Source of the DNA: Planctomycetaceae bacterium
Lineage (GTDB): Bacteria; Planctomycetota; UBA1135; GCA-002686595
Assembly (NCBI GenBank): GCA_016125265.1
Contig: WGMC01000023.1
Coordinates: 1 to 64,000 of the forward strand
Direction of reading: 5' to 3'
DNA length: 64,000 bases
Positions 44,606 through 58,839 of this stretch are shown here, piece after piece. The translations under genes and the position numbers were made by a program. The notes beneath the pieces are model-generated. The model did no database searches. It was not told where the DNA came from and was given only the letters and a program-made list of their open reading frames with translations. Each line of letters opens with the position of its first letter. Position 1 is the first letter of the stretch.

Positions 44606-47600
44606 ATGTTCCTGCGTACCCTTTCCACCCGCGGCCCGCGCACGCGACACGTCGCCCCGTGGACCGTCGCCCTATTGGGCGTCGTGGCCAGCGTGGACCT
44701 GTGGCGGAGCGCCAGCGAGCGCATCGAGACGGAGCGACGAGCGGACGTGGAGCGCGCCAGCTGGCAGGCGCGTACGCTCCTGGCGGAGCAACACGAGTCG
44801 TCGCGCCAGGGAATGGCGAACCTGCGCGCGTACTTCCTGGCCAGCCAAGCCGTGGATGCGGCCGAGTGTTCGGCGTTCCTCGCGGAACGCGCGGCCCAAG
44901 GATCGGGTTCGCAGCGGCGCATCTACTGGCTTCCGGCGGATGGGGCCGCTGCCGAAGGCGCCCCGCCGCTTGCCCTGGTGTTCGACAGTCCGGAGTTCCA
45001 GCCGACCTTCTACCCGGACAGCGCCCGACTCGCGCAGTCCCTCAGCACGACCCTCGAGGAGGCCTCGGAGTCGGGCGGCATCGCCCTGCACGTCGCGCGC
45101 GAGACGTACTTCCGCCCGCGCGATCTGCCCTCGGCCGCCTACGTTGCGGGCGTGCGCCGGCCGTCCCGCGGTGCCGGGCAGCCAGGCGCGCTGTTGGGTT
45201 GGGCCGTCGAGCCCTTCGACGTGTCGCGCACCCTGTCCTCGATCCAGGCACGGCTCGCCATTCCGCTCGACATCGAGCTGCTGTTCGCCGGCGACGACAC
45301 TCCGCGCGACGTCCACGACCAGCTCGAGCACGACGGCCGGGACTGCATCACCTACGAAGTGCAACTCGCCAACCAGGCAGTGCGACTGGTCGCCCACCCG
45401 GCGCCCGAGTGGAACCAGGACTTCGCGCGCCGCTTCCTGCCGCACCTGGTTCTCGTCGGCGGCATCTCGTTGTCGGTGCTCGTGGCGGTGCTGCTCGCGT
45501 CCTTGCACAGCACCCAGCGGCGCGCGCGCAAGCTGGCGGCGGACATGAACGGCTCGATGCACGCTGTGACGTCGGGAGTGCCCGGCGTCGTGTTCCGCAT
45601 CCACCGCGCGCCACACGGACGGCTTTCGTTCGAGTTCGTCAGCGACGGCTTTGCCGCCCTGTTCGGTGCGCCAGCGGCGGAATGCCTCCAAAGCCCGGAA
45701 CGCTTTTTCGACGCAGTCACGGAGAGTGGCCGGCAACTGGCGCTGGAAACCTTGGAGCGCTCCGCGGCTCGGCTGGAACGTTGGTTCGCCGAACTGCCCG
45801 TGCGGCGCAAGGACGGCTCCGCGGGCTGGGTCCGCCTCACGGCGCAACCCTTCCGCGAACCCGGCGGCGGCACGATCTGGAACGGCATCGTGCTCGATGT
45901 GACCGACACACTGGACGCAGAACGCACCGCCGCGGACCTGGCCAAGATCCTGCACGGCGCCAGCGCCGAGGTGTACATCTTCGACGCGTCCAGCCTGCGT
46001 TTCCTCGAAGCCAACCTTTCCGCGCAGAAGAACCTCGGTTACACCGCGGCGGAGATCCTCGAGCTGGCGCCCATGGATCTCGAGCATCGGGGATCCAAGG
46101 AACGCACCCTCGCGATCCTCGGGCCCCTCCTGCGCGCCGAAGTCGAAACCCTGGAACTGCAGACTCGCCTCCGCCGCAAGGATGGGAGCGCGTACGCAGT
46201 GGAGCTGCAGTTGCAGTTGTCGCGCTATCGCGGTTCGCCCGCCTTCGTGGCCATCGCGGTGGACGTGACACGCCGGCGCGCGGCCGAGGCCGCGTTGGCG
46301 CAGATGCGCGAGCGGTTGGAGCTCGCGGTGCGCGGCTCCAACGACGGCCTGTGGGACTGGTACGACGTGGACCGCGACCGGGCGTGGTGGTCGCCGCGGC
46401 TCTATGAGCTGCTGGGCCGCGAGCCCCACGAGATCGAGAGTTCGCTCGCCGGTCTTCTTTCGGTGGTGCACCCCGACGACGCCGTGCTGTGCCGCGAGGC
46501 CATGGAGCGCCACCGCGAGAACGACGTGTCGTTCGACGTCGAACTGCGGATGCGCGGCAACAACGGTCAGTATCGCTGGTTCCGCATGCGCGGTGCTTCC
46601 TTCCGCGACGATACGGGACATGTCGTGCGCATGTCGGGCTCCCTGACGGACGTGCACGAGCGCTGCCTGGCGCAGGAGGCCCTGCGTTCGAGCGAACAGC
46701 GACTCGTCCTCTCCCTCGCCGCTGCCGGAATCGGGTGCTGGGACATGAACATCGCCGACGGGTCGATGCACGGCGACGCGCGTGTGCACGCGATGCTCTG
46801 CTCGAAGGGCACGTCCGCCATGCAGGGCCTGCGCGACTTCCTCGGTTCCGTGCACACCGAGGACCGCGAGCGAGTCACGTCGGAGTTCTTGCGAAACCTG
46901 CAGGGAGGTCCGCCGTTCAACAGCGAGTTCCGCGTCATCACGCGCGGAGGAGACGTGCGGTTCGTCGGGGCGCGCGGGCACTCGTTGGTGGACAAGTACG
47001 GCCGCAGCGAACGTATGCTCGGGGTCATGTGGGACATCACCGAGCGCCGCCTGCACGAGGCGGAGCTGCGCCGCGCTGCGGCGATGCTGGAGCACATGCA
47101 GCGCATCTCAGGAGTGGGCGGGTGGGAACTCGACCTCCAGAGTGGGGAGCTCTACTGGACGGACGAAGTGCGCCGCATCCACGGCGTGGACGAAAGCTTT
47201 CGTCCGACCCTGGACTCGGCCGTCGGCTTCTACGCGCCCGAGTGCATCCCGACACTGCGCGCCGCCCTCAGCCGCGCGATCGAAGCCAACGAACCCTTCG
47301 ACCTGGAGCTGGAGCTCATCACGGCCAAACACGAGCGCATCTGGGCACGTGCACAGGGGCGCGCCTACGAGGTCGACGGCCGCGTTGCACGCCTGACGGG
47401 CACGTTCCAGGACGTTTCGGAGCGCAAACGCGCCGAACTCGAGATGCGCAACGCGCGCGACCAAGCCGAGGCCGCGAGCCGCGCGAAGAGCGAGTTCCTG
47501 GCGAACATGAGCCACGAGATCCGCACACCCATGACCGCCATCTTGGGGTACGCGGAACTGATGCTCGAACCCCAGCTCGACGACGGGGCCCGCATCCAGA

Positions 47601-48703
47601 ACGCGCGCACGATCATGCGCAACGGGGACCACCTCCTGACGGTGCTCAACGACATCCTCGACCTGTCGAAGATCGAAGCGGGCAAGATGCAGTTGCGACG
47701 CGACGTCTTCGAGCTGGCACCGCTGGTCCAAGAAGTCACCCAGTTGATGCGCGTCCGCGCCGACGCCAAGGGCCTCATGTGTGCGGTGGACCTGCACCCC
47801 GACACACCCGCGGCGATCGCCACCGACGGCGTGCGCCTGCGCCAGATCCTGATGAACCTGCTCGGCAATGCCATCAAGTTCACCGAATGCGGCGAGGTGC
47901 GCCTCCACGTGTTCCCGCGCAATACCGGCGGCTCGGCGGAGATCGCATTCGAAGTGGTCGACAGCGGCATCGGCATCGGCTCCGAGGACCTGGAACGGCT
48001 GTTCCAACCGTTCGACCAGGCCGATGCGTCGACGACGCGGCGTTTTGGAGGCACGGGCCTTGGACTCGCGATCTCGCGCCGCCTCGCGCGCATGTTGGGC
48101 GGCGACATCACGGTCGAATCCGTGCCTGGCAGCGGCAGCATCTTCTGCGTGGCCCTGCCCGCCGCGGGCGGGTCGGCCGAGCTGGGCACGTGCACACTCC
48201 TCTCGGGCGCGCCGCGCGCCGTCGAGCAACCACCCGGCGCGCTCCCGAAGCCATCGCTGAAGGGCCTGCGCCTGCTGCTGGCGGAAGACGGCCTCGACAA
48301 CCAAAAGCTCGTCACCTACCACCTTCGCCGGGCCGGTGCGGAGGTCGAAGTGGCCGAGAACGGGGCCCAGGCGCTGGAGGCGCATGCGCGCGCGGAAGCC
48401 GGCGGCAAGCCTTTTGATCTGGTCCTGATGGACATGCAGATGCCCGTGCTCGACGGCTACGGCGCCACCCAGCGCCTCCGGGCCCGGGGCGTGCGAACGC
48501 CGATCGTGGCGCTCACCGCCCACGCCATGGCCGGGGACCGCGAACGCTGCCTCGCCGCGGGCTGCGACGACTTCCAAACGAAGCCGGTCCGGTCGGCCGA
48601 GTTGCTCGCCTGCGTCGGTCACTGGACGCGAACCGGTACCGGGAGCGCGACCGGGGCCTCCTCGCCGGAGGCCGCGGCCGGGGGCTCCGGCGACGCGGAC
48701 TGA
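44606..48703 (+). CDS. Hybrid sensor histidine kinase: CHASE-PAS(n)-HisKA-HATPase-REC
   Basis: This 1365-residue protein has an N-terminal membrane helix (about 15-32) and an extracytoplasmic CHASE-like sensor domain (about 40-275, with [13 protein letters not shown]), then a second helix (about 280-305). A string of about five PAS/PAC modules (about 315-950) follows, ending in HisKA with the phospho-acceptor H970 in MSHEIRTPM, HATPase ([25 protein letters not shown]) and a C-terminal receiver with D1276 in LVLMDMQMP. Expected reaction: autophosphorylation and relay to Asp, then to a downstream Hpt or regulator not in the window. The ATG at 44606 is preferred over the GTG at 44543. It may be the only signalling protein near the metH pair. 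Confidence 0.92.
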   Translation: MFLRTLSTRGPRTRHVAPWTVALLGVVASVDLWRSASERIETERRADVERASWQARTLLAEQHESSRQGMANLRAYFLASQAVDAAECSAFLAERAAQGSGSQRRIYWLPADGAAAEGAPPLALVFDSPEFQPTFYPDSARLAQSLSTTLEEASESGGIALHVARETYFRPRDLPSAAYVAGVRRPSRGAGQPGALLGWAVEPFDVSRTLSSIQARLAIPLDIELLFAGDDTPRDVHDQLEHDGRDCITYEVQLANQAVRLVAHPAPEWNQDFARRFLPHLVLVGGISLSVLVAVLLASLHSTQRRARKLAADMNGSMHAVTSGVPGVVFRIHRAPHGRLSFEFVSDGFAALFGAPAAECLQSPERFFDAVTESGRQLALETLERSAARLERWFAELPVRRKDGSAGWVRLTAQPFREPGGGTIWNGIVLDVTDTLDAERTAADLAKILHGASAEVYIFDASSLRFLEANLSAQKNLGYTAAEILELAPMDLEHRGSKERTLAILGPLLRAEVETLELQTRLRRKDGSAYAVELQLQLSRYRGSPAFVAIAVDVTRRRAAEAALAQMRERLELAVRGSNDGLWDWYDVDRDRAWWSPRLYELLGREPHEIESSLAGLLSVVHPDDAVLCREAMERHRENDVSFDVELRMRGNNGQYRWFRMRGASFRDDTGHVVRMSGSLTDVHERCLAQEALRSSEQRLVLSLAAAGIGCWDMNIADGSMHGDARVHAMLCSKGTSAMQGLRDFLGSVHTEDRERVTSEFLRNLQGGPPFNSEFRVITRGGDVRFVGARGHSLVDKYGRSERMLGVMWDITERRLHEAELRRAAAMLEHMQRISGVGGWELDLQSGELYWTDEVRRIHGVDESFRPTLDSAVGFYAPECIPTLRAALSRAIEANEPFDLELELITAKHERIWARAQGRAYEVDGRVARLTGTFQDVSERKRAELEMRNARDQAEAASRAKSEFLANMSHEIRTPMTAILGYAELMLEPQLDDGARIQNARTIMRNGDHLLTVLNDILDLSKIEAGKMQLRRDVFELAPLVQEVTQLMRVRADAKGLMCAVDLHPDTPAAIATDGVRLRQILMNLLGNAIKFTECGEVRLHVFPRNTGGSAEIAFEVVDSGIGIGSEDLERLFQPFDQADASTTRRFGGTGLGLAISRRLARMLGGDITVESVPGSGSIFCVALPAAGGSAELGTCTLLSGAPRAVEQPPGALPKPSLKGLRLLLAEDGLDNQKLVTYHLRRAGAEVEVAENGAQALEAHARAEAGGKPFDLVLMDMQMPVLDGYGATQRLRARGVRTPIVALTAHAMAGDRERCLAAGCDDFQTKPVRSAELLACVGHWTRTGTGSATGASSPEAAAGGSGDAD

Positions 48704-48714
48704 GCGCGCAAAGT

Positions 48715-48769
48715 CCTGCGGCAACACAACTTACACCGCAGCGCCGGGCCGGGGGGAGCCGCAGGCCCG
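48715..48769 (+). promoter_or_regulatory. Mutually exclusive hairpins upstream of the ArsR-methyltransferase/metH pair
   Basis: CCTGCGGC (48715-48722) can pair with GCCGCAGG (48758-48765), or its inner part CTGCGG can pair with the nearer CCGCAG (48736-48741), leaving CGGGCC (48745-48750) to pair with GGCCCG (48764-48769). The alternatives exclude each other, as in attenuators or riboswitches. No known riboswitch class is recognised, and the region is short (88 bases between genes). Confidence 0.45.
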
Positions 48770-48791
48770 ATCCATCCTCTAATCTAGATGA

Positions 48792-49724
48792 ATGACCGAT
48801 CTGGCCACTACCTCGCGCCTGCTGAAGGCCGTGGGCGACGAAAGCCGCCTGCGGCTCCTTCACCTTTTGTGCCAGGAGGAGCTGTCCGTGGGGGACCTGA
48901 CCGAGATCCTGAACCTGGCCCAGAGCCGGGTGTCGACCCACCTTATGCTGCTGAAGGAGGTCGGCCTCGTCGTCGACCGACGCGCCGGTCGGCGGACGTA
49001 CTACAGCATCACCCCCGCGGCCCGGGCGGGTGTGGCGGCGCAGGCCCTCGAGCAAGGCGAGGGCAGCGCGGAGTTCCTAGCGGACTTGGCGGGCTTGAAG
49101 GTTTTGCTCGAACGGCGGCGCGAGGAAACCCGCTCGTACTTCGACCGCGTCGCGGCGACCTTCGGCGAGCAGATCCTGCCGGGGCGCACGTGGGAGGGAC
49201 TGGCGCGGGCGCTCCTGACACTCGTTCCGCGCCAGCGCTACGTCGACGTCGGCATCGGCGACGGCCTGATGACCTTGATGTTGGCGCAGGTGGCCGAGCG
49301 GGTCACCGCGGTGGACATTTCGCCGCGCATGCTCGAACAACTGGGAGTGCGCGCCAAGGCCGCGGGTGTCGACAACATCGACCTGGTGGAAGGTGAGCTC
49401 GAACGCTTGCCCCTGCCGGATGCCAGTTTCGACGTGGCGGTCCTGGCCCAGGCACTGCACCACGCGGAACAGCCCCTCTGTGCGCTCCAGGAGGCGCACC
49501 GCGTGCTCGCACCCGGCGGCAGGATCCTGGTGATCGACCTGCTCGCACACGCCGAGGACTGGGTGCGCGAGAAGTTGCAACACAGCCAACTGGGCTTCAC
49601 CGAAGCCAACCTCCAAGAACTGCTGCGTGTCGCCGGCTTCGAGTTCGTCTCGGTTTGCCGCGCCGCGCGCGACCCACATCCGCCCCACTTCATGACGCTC
49701 GTAGCCACGGGCGTGCGCACCTGA
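48792..49724 (+). CDS. ArsR-type regulator fused to a methyltransferase
   Basis: This 310-residue protein has an ArsR-like winged helix (about 1-85: [43 protein letters not shown]) followed by an SAM-dependent methyltransferase domain (motif I VDVGIGDG, about 147-155, then [15 protein letters not shown] and GGRILVIDL). Such fusions are repeatedly found just upstream of metH and are thought to sense SAM or SAH and control methionine synthesis. Its stop and the metH start are one base apart. The ATG at 48792 lacks a good ribosome site and an out-of-frame ATG lies 4 bases before it. Confidence 0.9.
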   Translation: MTDLATTSRLLKAVGDESRLRLLHLLCQEELSVGDLTEILNLAQSRVSTHLMLLKEVGLVVDRRAGRRTYYSITPAARAGVAAQALEQGEGSAEFLADLAGLKVLLERRREETRSYFDRVAATFGEQILPGRTWEGLARALLTLVPRQRYVDVGIGDGLMTLMLAQVAERVTAVDISPRMLEQLGVRAKAAGVDNIDLVEGELERLPLPDASFDVAVLAQALHHAEQPLCALQEAHRVLAPGGRILVIDLLAHAEDWVREKLQHSQLGFTEANLQELLRVAGFEFVSVCRAARDPHPPHFMTLVATGVRT

Positions 49725-49725
49725 C

Positions 49726-53577
<3,852 letters not shown>

Positions 53578-54023
53578 TCGGGGAGCCGGGGACTCCGAGG
53601 TCGCGGGCCGCCTGCGGGCCGACGGTTTCGGAATCGTTTGGACCGAGGGCCGCGCGCCAACTTGGGGGCCGCTGAGGGCGAAAGAGGCGCCCGCAGTACA
53701 TCTTGCGCAAAATCCGGGGTGATCCGACACTCCAGTCGCGTTCTCCGGATGTAGCTGCAGGTCGCGTCCGGAGGTCGCGCCCCGGCGCTCCAGACCCGTC
53801 GTCTGGTGTGTCGATCGGACCTCAGCCAGCGCGCTCGAGATCGGGATTCGCGGCGGTTCGACGGCTCCGTTCGGAGTGCCGGCCCGTTTTTGGTGTCCGT
53901 CCTTGGCAGGCCAAATCTCCCCGCTACACTTTTTGCGCTTCTGACCCCCAATCGACGGTGTTCGAGGGTTGTGCCCCCTGATCTGGGACGGCGCGACCGC
54001 TCAGCCCGTCCCACGTTCCGACC
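53578..54023. other. Intergenic region before the sugar transferase
   Basis: About 450 bases without a supported gene. Near its end is a possible promoter (TTGGCA at 53903, 16-base spacer, TACACT at 53925), roughly 95 bases from the next start. The rest shows short GC-rich inverted pieces only. Confidence 0.4.
53903..53930 (+). promoter_or_regulatory. Predicted promoter of the exopolysaccharide cluster
   Basis: TTGGCA, 16 bases, TACACT, followed by a T-run. Good match to a sigma-70 site; the TTGGCAGGCCAA part is itself an inverted repeat overlapping the -35 box. Confidence 0.48.
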
Positions 54024-55511
54024 ATGTCCCGCGGTCCCCTCTTCCCCCGCCCCAGTTGGTGGTCGCGCCTTTTCCGAGCCGACTCGGTCCCCGGCGTGCT
54101 CTCCACCACCGAGTTCCAGCAGGCCTTCCTGCGGGAGCGGTCCCTCGTGGACCGCCGCCAACGGCCGTTCTCCCTCGTGGCGTTCATGCCGTCGGGTCCG
54201 CACGACCCCCGTGACTTGCCCGAACTGGCGCGGTTGCTGCAGGAGCGGTTGCGCACCGCGGACCTGGTCGGCCGACTGCATTCGAACCACCTGGCCGCGC
54301 TCCTGCCCGCCACGGACGGTCAGGGAGCTTGGATCGTTGCCGAGTCGGTGTTGCACCGGTTGGCGAAGGCCGGTCTGAAGTACGACTGCAAGGTCTACGC
54401 GTACCCCTGCGACCCCCCGGCGAACCGCACGACGCCGTCGGGCGCGGACGCCGCGACGGACGATGTGGCGGGCGACCCGGCAGCGGCCACGGCCGGGAGC
54501 AACGACTCCCTGGACGGGAACCGCGACGGCGGGAACCGTGCAGGTGGCGCGAACGGCGCTGCCGGCGAGCAACAGGGTCCCGAAGCGAGCGCCCTTGGCA
54601 CCCACTCGGCGGTCGGACGCACACGCCCGTCGCACTCTCGGGCGTCGGGCTCGAGCCCGAAGGACACGGAGTTCTTCAGCGCGCACCAGATGACGCGGGT
54701 GCGGGCACCGGAAGTTGCGGGCGCACAGGTCAGCCAAGCCGATGCACCGCCGTCCCGGGCCAACGACTGGAGTTCCCTCGCCATCGACCGCCACGGGGAT
54801 CTGCACCTCGGTCCCCGCATCGACGACGAAGAGACCTCTCGCGAGCTGGATGCCATCCGCGCCAACGCGTCCGCGCGCCAGGTGGAAAGCCTGGTGCCCC
54901 TGCTCGTCGAGCCCCTGCCCGCGTGGAAACGCGGCATGGACATCCTGGTCTCGGCCACCGCGCTCCTCGTGCTTTCGCCGCTGTTCGCCGCGATCGCCCT
55001 CGCGATCAAACTGGACTCCAAGGGCCCGATCATCTTCCGCCAGCAGCGCGCGGGCGCCGGCGGTCGGCCGTTCACGTTCTTCAAGTTCCGCTCGATGCTG
55101 CCCAACGCCGAGGCGATGCGCGCGGAACTCGAGGCACTGAACGAGAAGGACGGCCCGATCTTCAAGATGAAGAACGACCCGCGCATCACGCGCGTGGGCG
55201 GGTTCTTGCGCCGGTGGAGCCTCGACGAACTGCCGCAGATCTACAACGTGCTGCGCGGCGACATGAGCCTGGTGGGCCCGCGCCCGCCCACGCTCAACGA
55301 GCTGCCCGGCTACCAGTCCTGGCAGCGCCGGCGGCTCGAGTTGACCGGCGGCCTGACCTGCATCTGGCAGGTCAGCGGCCGCAGCGACGTCAGTTTCGAA
55401 GAGTGGATGCGCATGGACCTGCGCTATGCCCGACGCCGCACCCTGAAGCGCGACCTGGTGCTCCTCGCGAAGACGGCCAGCGCCATCGTCACGAGCCGCG
55501 GCGCCTACTGA
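54024..55511 (+). CDS. Polyprenyl-phosphate sugar transferase with degenerate GGDEF-like N-terminus
   Basis: This 495-residue protein ends in a bacterial sugar transferase domain (about 295-495) of the WbaP/PssY kind: an N-terminal membrane hairpin (RGMDILVSATALLVLSPLFAA), FKFRSM, the catalytic-type DELPQIYNVLRGDMSLVGPRP and TGLTCIWQVSGR-like segment. It transfers sugar-1-phosphate to undecaprenyl phosphate, starting glycan assembly. The N-terminus (about 25-135) looks like a GGDEF-type domain with DLVGRLHSNHLAALLP in place of the catalytic loop, so it could sense or bind but not make c-di-GMP. A disordered linker (about 140-220) joins them. It starts the cluster that continues to the window end. 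Confidence 0.85.
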   Translation: MSRGPLFPRPSWWSRLFRADSVPGVLSTTEFQQAFLRERSLVDRRQRPFSLVAFMPSGPHDPRDLPELARLLQERLRTADLVGRLHSNHLAALLPATDGQGAWIVAESVLHRLAKAGLKYDCKVYAYPCDPPANRTTPSGADAATDDVAGDPAAATAGSNDSLDGNRDGGNRAGGANGAAGEQQGPEASALGTHSAVGRTRPSHSRASGSSPKDTEFFSAHQMTRVRAPEVAGAQVSQADAPPSRANDWSSLAIDRHGDLHLGPRIDDEETSRELDAIRANASARQVESLVPLLVEPLPAWKRGMDILVSATALLVLSPLFAAIALAIKLDSKGPIIFRQQRAGAGGRPFTFFKFRSMLPNAEAMRAELEALNEKDGPIFKMKNDPRITRVGGFLRRWSLDELPQIYNVLRGDMSLVGPRPPTLNELPGYQSWQRRRLELTGGLTCIWQVSGRSDVSFEEWMRMDLRYARRRTLKRDLVLLAKTASAIVTSRGAY

Positions 55512-55531
55512 TCCACGCGGCCCGTCCGTGA

Positions 55532-55550
55532 CGGAGCGGTACTCGCTCCG
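55532..55550 (+). terminator. Possible hairpin after the sugar transferase gene
   Basis: CGGAGCG (55532-55538) pairs with CGCTCCG (55544-55550) with a 5-base loop, 20 bases past the stop. There is no T-tract, so this may attenuate rather than terminate. The remaining 240 bases to the next start contain no recognised gene. Confidence 0.35.
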
Positions 55551-55790
55551 GCCCCGCTGCCGGACCGCTCCTGTGCCCCATCGCCGCGGGTGGAAAGTTG
55601 TTCCCACCGTCCGTACTTTCGGGCAGCCTCAAGATCCCGCTCCGCCCCCTCCGATCCTGCTGAGCAAGGGGGGCCGGTCTCGGGGAGAACCGTGGCCACC
55701 CCTACAGGCGCGGATCGGCAGCGCAGCGTTCGCCTCGGCAGGCGGACACGCGCACCGCGCCACACGGTAGGACACTCAAGGAGCATCGAG

Positions 55791-58703
55791 ATGCGCGTGG
55801 ACATGGGACGGGCGGCGCTCGCCACTTTGGCGGCGCTCGTGGTGGCGGGTTGCAGTGCGGGAACCACGGAGACCAGCCTCGGGGATCCCTCGGGTGGCAG
55901 TGGCGTGGGTGCGGCAGCACCGCTGGTGGTCTCCCCCGCGGGCACCATCGATTTCAGCGCCCAGGGAGGCACCGTGCTGGTGGGCGGGCCGGTCGAGCTG
56001 ACGCTCTCGAACCCCGGTGACGCCACGTTGAACTGGAGCGCGACGGCCGACGCGGACTGGGTCGAGCTGTCGAAGTTCTCCGGCAGCCTGGTCGGAGGCG
56101 ACAGCACCACGCTGGAGGTCACGCTCGACATGACCGGCCTCGTGGGCCTGACGCCCGGCGAGCACGAATCCACCATCCGCTTCGAGGACCCCATCGGCGG
56201 CGGCAATACCGAGCGCACCGTGCGCCTCGAATGGACCACCGACGCGTCGCCGATGCTCGTCGTCGAACCGCCCGAGCCGTTCCTCGCCAGCGGCGTGCAG
56301 GGCGGCCCGTTCTCGCCCGCTTCGAAGGCCTACGTCGTGCGCAACATCGGCGAAGTGCCCGCCAGTTGGGCCGTAAGCGCCGACCTGCCGTGGCTGCAAC
56401 TGGGTGCGCCGACCTCGGGCACCTTGGCCCCGGGCGCCTCGGCGACCGTCACGGTGAGCTACAACCAGAACACGGCCGCGGCCCTCCCGGTGGGCCTCGC
56501 GGAAGGTTCGATCGTGTTCGAGAACACGAACACCGGCGAACCCCAGATCGTCGAGTTCGCCCTCGAAGTGCTGCCGACCGCAGGCGCGCTGCTCGTGCCC
56601 ACGAACAGCATCGTGTTCAACGCCCAGGTCGGCCAGGCGCTGCCCGCGGCCCAGAGCGTGCTGGTGCGCAACAGCGGCGGCTCGCCGGTCCAGTGGAGCG
56701 CGGGTGTCAACCAGCCCTGGCTCTCAGTGACACCCGCGACCGGGTCGCTGAACCCGGGCCAGTCGACCACCGTGCAACTGGGGCTCACGGGCCAGGTCGG
56801 CAACTTGAGCGCGGGCACGCACAACGGCGCGCTGTCCCTCGTCAACACGAGCAACGGCAACGGCAACAAGTCGATTCCCGTCACACTGAACCTGCAAGGT
56901 GCAGCGGCCGCCCTGACGATCGCGCCCGCGGAAACCGCGTACTTCGCGGTGAACGGTTCGGCGCCGGCAACACCGGCGTACAAACAATACAGCCTGAGCA
57001 ACACCGGCGGGCAGCCGTTGACGTGGAGCGCCACGGTCAACCAGAACTGGATCGGCCTCTCGAGCACCGGCGGCACGCTGCAGCCGGGCGCCCAGGCGAC
57101 GCTCGCGGTCAACGTGCTGAGCGGTCCCGCCGGCGCCCTGCCCGCGGGCATGGCGAACGGCTCGGTGACGATCGCCAACACCACCAACGGCGTCGGCAAC
57201 GGCAGTGTGCAGGTGCAGGTGGCAAAGGGCGACAAGGGCTCGCTCGCCCTGAACCTGGCCGAGGTCACGTACTACTCGACCGAACTGCCGTTCGTGGACC
57301 TGTTCCGCACCGCGGACAAGTGGCTCTCGCAGGAGGTCGTCGGCAGCGCTTGGAACAACGGGCTGCCGGTCGCGACCGACGCCAACGGCTGGGTCAGCTC
57401 GCTCCAGCAAAACCAGGCGGCGGCGGTGCTGCTCGCCGCGGCCACGGGCGGCAACTATCCGGCCGGTGTGTACATCTTGCTGTTCGACGGCAAGGGCACC
57501 TTCTCGGTCTCGTTCGACGGCAAGGTCGCGCAGGTCGAGCCCGGCCGCATCCTGGTCACGGTGAATCCCAGCAACGCGGGCGTGCTGATCAAACTGCTGA
57601 CCACGGACCCTGCGGATCCTGCGCGCAACATCCGCCTGATCATGCCCGGCCATGAGGCCACCTACCAGACGGAGATCTGGAACCCCGCTTTCCTCGACGC
57701 GATCGAGCCGTTCGCGGGTCTGCGCTTCATGGACTGGCAGCGCACGAACAACTCCACGCTGTCGCACTGGAACGAGCGCACCACGCCGGCCCACTTCACC
57801 CAGGCGAGCGAGAACGGCGTCTCGCTCGAGTACATGGTCGCGCTGTGCAACCTGACGCAGAAGGACGCGTGGTTCTGCATGCCGCACCTAGCCGACAACA
57901 ACTTCGTGGCGAACTTCGCCACCTACGTGCGCGACAACCTGCACCCGACGCTCACCGTCTACGTCGAGCTCTCCAACGAGGTCTGGAACACCTCGTTCAC
58001 ACAAGGGCAGTGGTGCCAGGACAACGGCGTGGCCCTGAACTTGGCGAACACGCCGTACGAAGCGCGCCTGCGCTTCTACAGCCAACGGGCGGTCGAGATG
58101 TTCGACATCTGGTCGTCGGTGTTCGGCACCCAATCCAGCCGGTTGGTGCGGACCCTGGCGGGCCAGAGTGTTTCCACGTGGACCGGACAAGTGGCGCTCG
58201 ACTGGAAGCAGGCGTTCACCAAGACGGATGCCTACGCCATCGCGCCGTACTTCGGCGGCCAGTTGGGCGACCCCTCCCAGGTAGCGATGTTGTCGACGAT
58301 GGATGCAAACGACATCCTCGACTGGTGCGAAACCAACATCGTGGCGATGGGCAACCACATGGTCAGCAACGTCGCCTTGACCAACCAGCGCGACGTGGAC
58401 CTAGTTGCCTACGAAGGCGGGCAACACCTCGCCGGCCACACGGGCCAAGAGAACAACAACGCACTGACGGCCAAGTTCCTCGAGGCGAACCGCCATCCGC
58501 GCATGCGCGATCTCTACCTCGACTACTTCGCGCGCTGGAAGAATGCCGGTGGCAAGCTCTTCTTCCACTACCACTCGGTCGGCGCCTACTCGAAGTGGGG
58601 TTCGTGGGGTTCGCTCGAACACCTCAACATCGACAAGGGCATCCAGTCGCCCAAGTACTCGGCCATGACCGAGTTCATCGCGGCCAACCCTGTTTGGTGG
58701 TGA
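55791..58703 (+). CDS. BACON-repeat lipoprotein with a glycoside hydrolase-like TIM barrel
   Basis: This 970-residue lipoprotein (lipobox VAGC, Cys21; AAGGAG upstream) has a run of four or more BACON/choice-of-anchor beta domains (about 40-480), recognised by repeated WSAxVNQxWLxL-SxxSGTLxPG-type segments. From about 500 on it is a barrel-like domain with PGHEATYQTEIWNP, a YVELSNEVWN block and VAYEGGQHL. E730 and E875 are in positions fitting acid/base and nucleophile of clan-A glycosidases. BACON domains are linked to carbohydrate or mucin binding. Its place between a sugar transferase and a glycosyltransferase gene suggests action on the same glycan. Confidence 0.8.
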   Translation: MRVDMGRAALATLAALVVAGCSAGTTETSLGDPSGGSGVGAAAPLVVSPAGTIDFSAQGGTVLVGGPVELTLSNPGDATLNWSATADADWVELSKFSGSLVGGDSTTLEVTLDMTGLVGLTPGEHESTIRFEDPIGGGNTERTVRLEWTTDASPMLVVEPPEPFLASGVQGGPFSPASKAYVVRNIGEVPASWAVSADLPWLQLGAPTSGTLAPGASATVTVSYNQNTAAALPVGLAEGSIVFENTNTGEPQIVEFALEVLPTAGALLVPTNSIVFNAQVGQALPAAQSVLVRNSGGSPVQWSAGVNQPWLSVTPATGSLNPGQSTTVQLGLTGQVGNLSAGTHNGALSLVNTSNGNGNKSIPVTLNLQGAAAALTIAPAETAYFAVNGSAPATPAYKQYSLSNTGGQPLTWSATVNQNWIGLSSTGGTLQPGAQATLAVNVLSGPAGALPAGMANGSVTIANTTNGVGNGSVQVQVAKGDKGSLALNLAEVTYYSTELPFVDLFRTADKWLSQEVVGSAWNNGLPVATDANGWVSSLQQNQAAAVLLAAATGGNYPAGVYILLFDGKGTFSVSFDGKVAQVEPGRILVTVNPSNAGVLIKLLTTDPADPARNIRLIMPGHEATYQTEIWNPAFLDAIEPFAGLRFMDWQRTNNSTLSHWNERTTPAHFTQASENGVSLEYMVALCNLTQKDAWFCMPHLADNNFVANFATYVRDNLHPTLTVYVELSNEVWNTSFTQGQWCQDNGVALNLANTPYEARLRFYSQRAVEMFDIWSSVFGTQSSRLVRTLAGQSVSTWTGQVALDWKQAFTKTDAYAIAPYFGGQLGDPSQVAMLSTMDANDILDWCETNIVAMGNHMVSNVALTNQRDVDLVAYEGGQHLAGHTGQENNNALTAKFLEANRHPRMRDLYLDYFARWKNAGGKLFFHYHSVGAYSKWGSWGSLEHLNIDKGIQSPKYSAMTEFIAANPVWW

Positions 58704-58839
58704 GTCCGAAGCGTTGACGGACCACACGTGGCGCGCTCCTCCGAACAGGGGGGGCGCGCCGCGGTGTTCTCGGGGGCTGGGGAGCGGATCCGCGGGCCAG
58801 TACACTGCGCCGCGCGCCCATCGGCCCGCCCCTCCATCC

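Noticed and set aside
48704-48791. Known SAM, SAH or cobalamin riboswitch
   Set aside because: None of the conserved cores I know is present in the 88 bases, so only the generic alternative pairing is reported.
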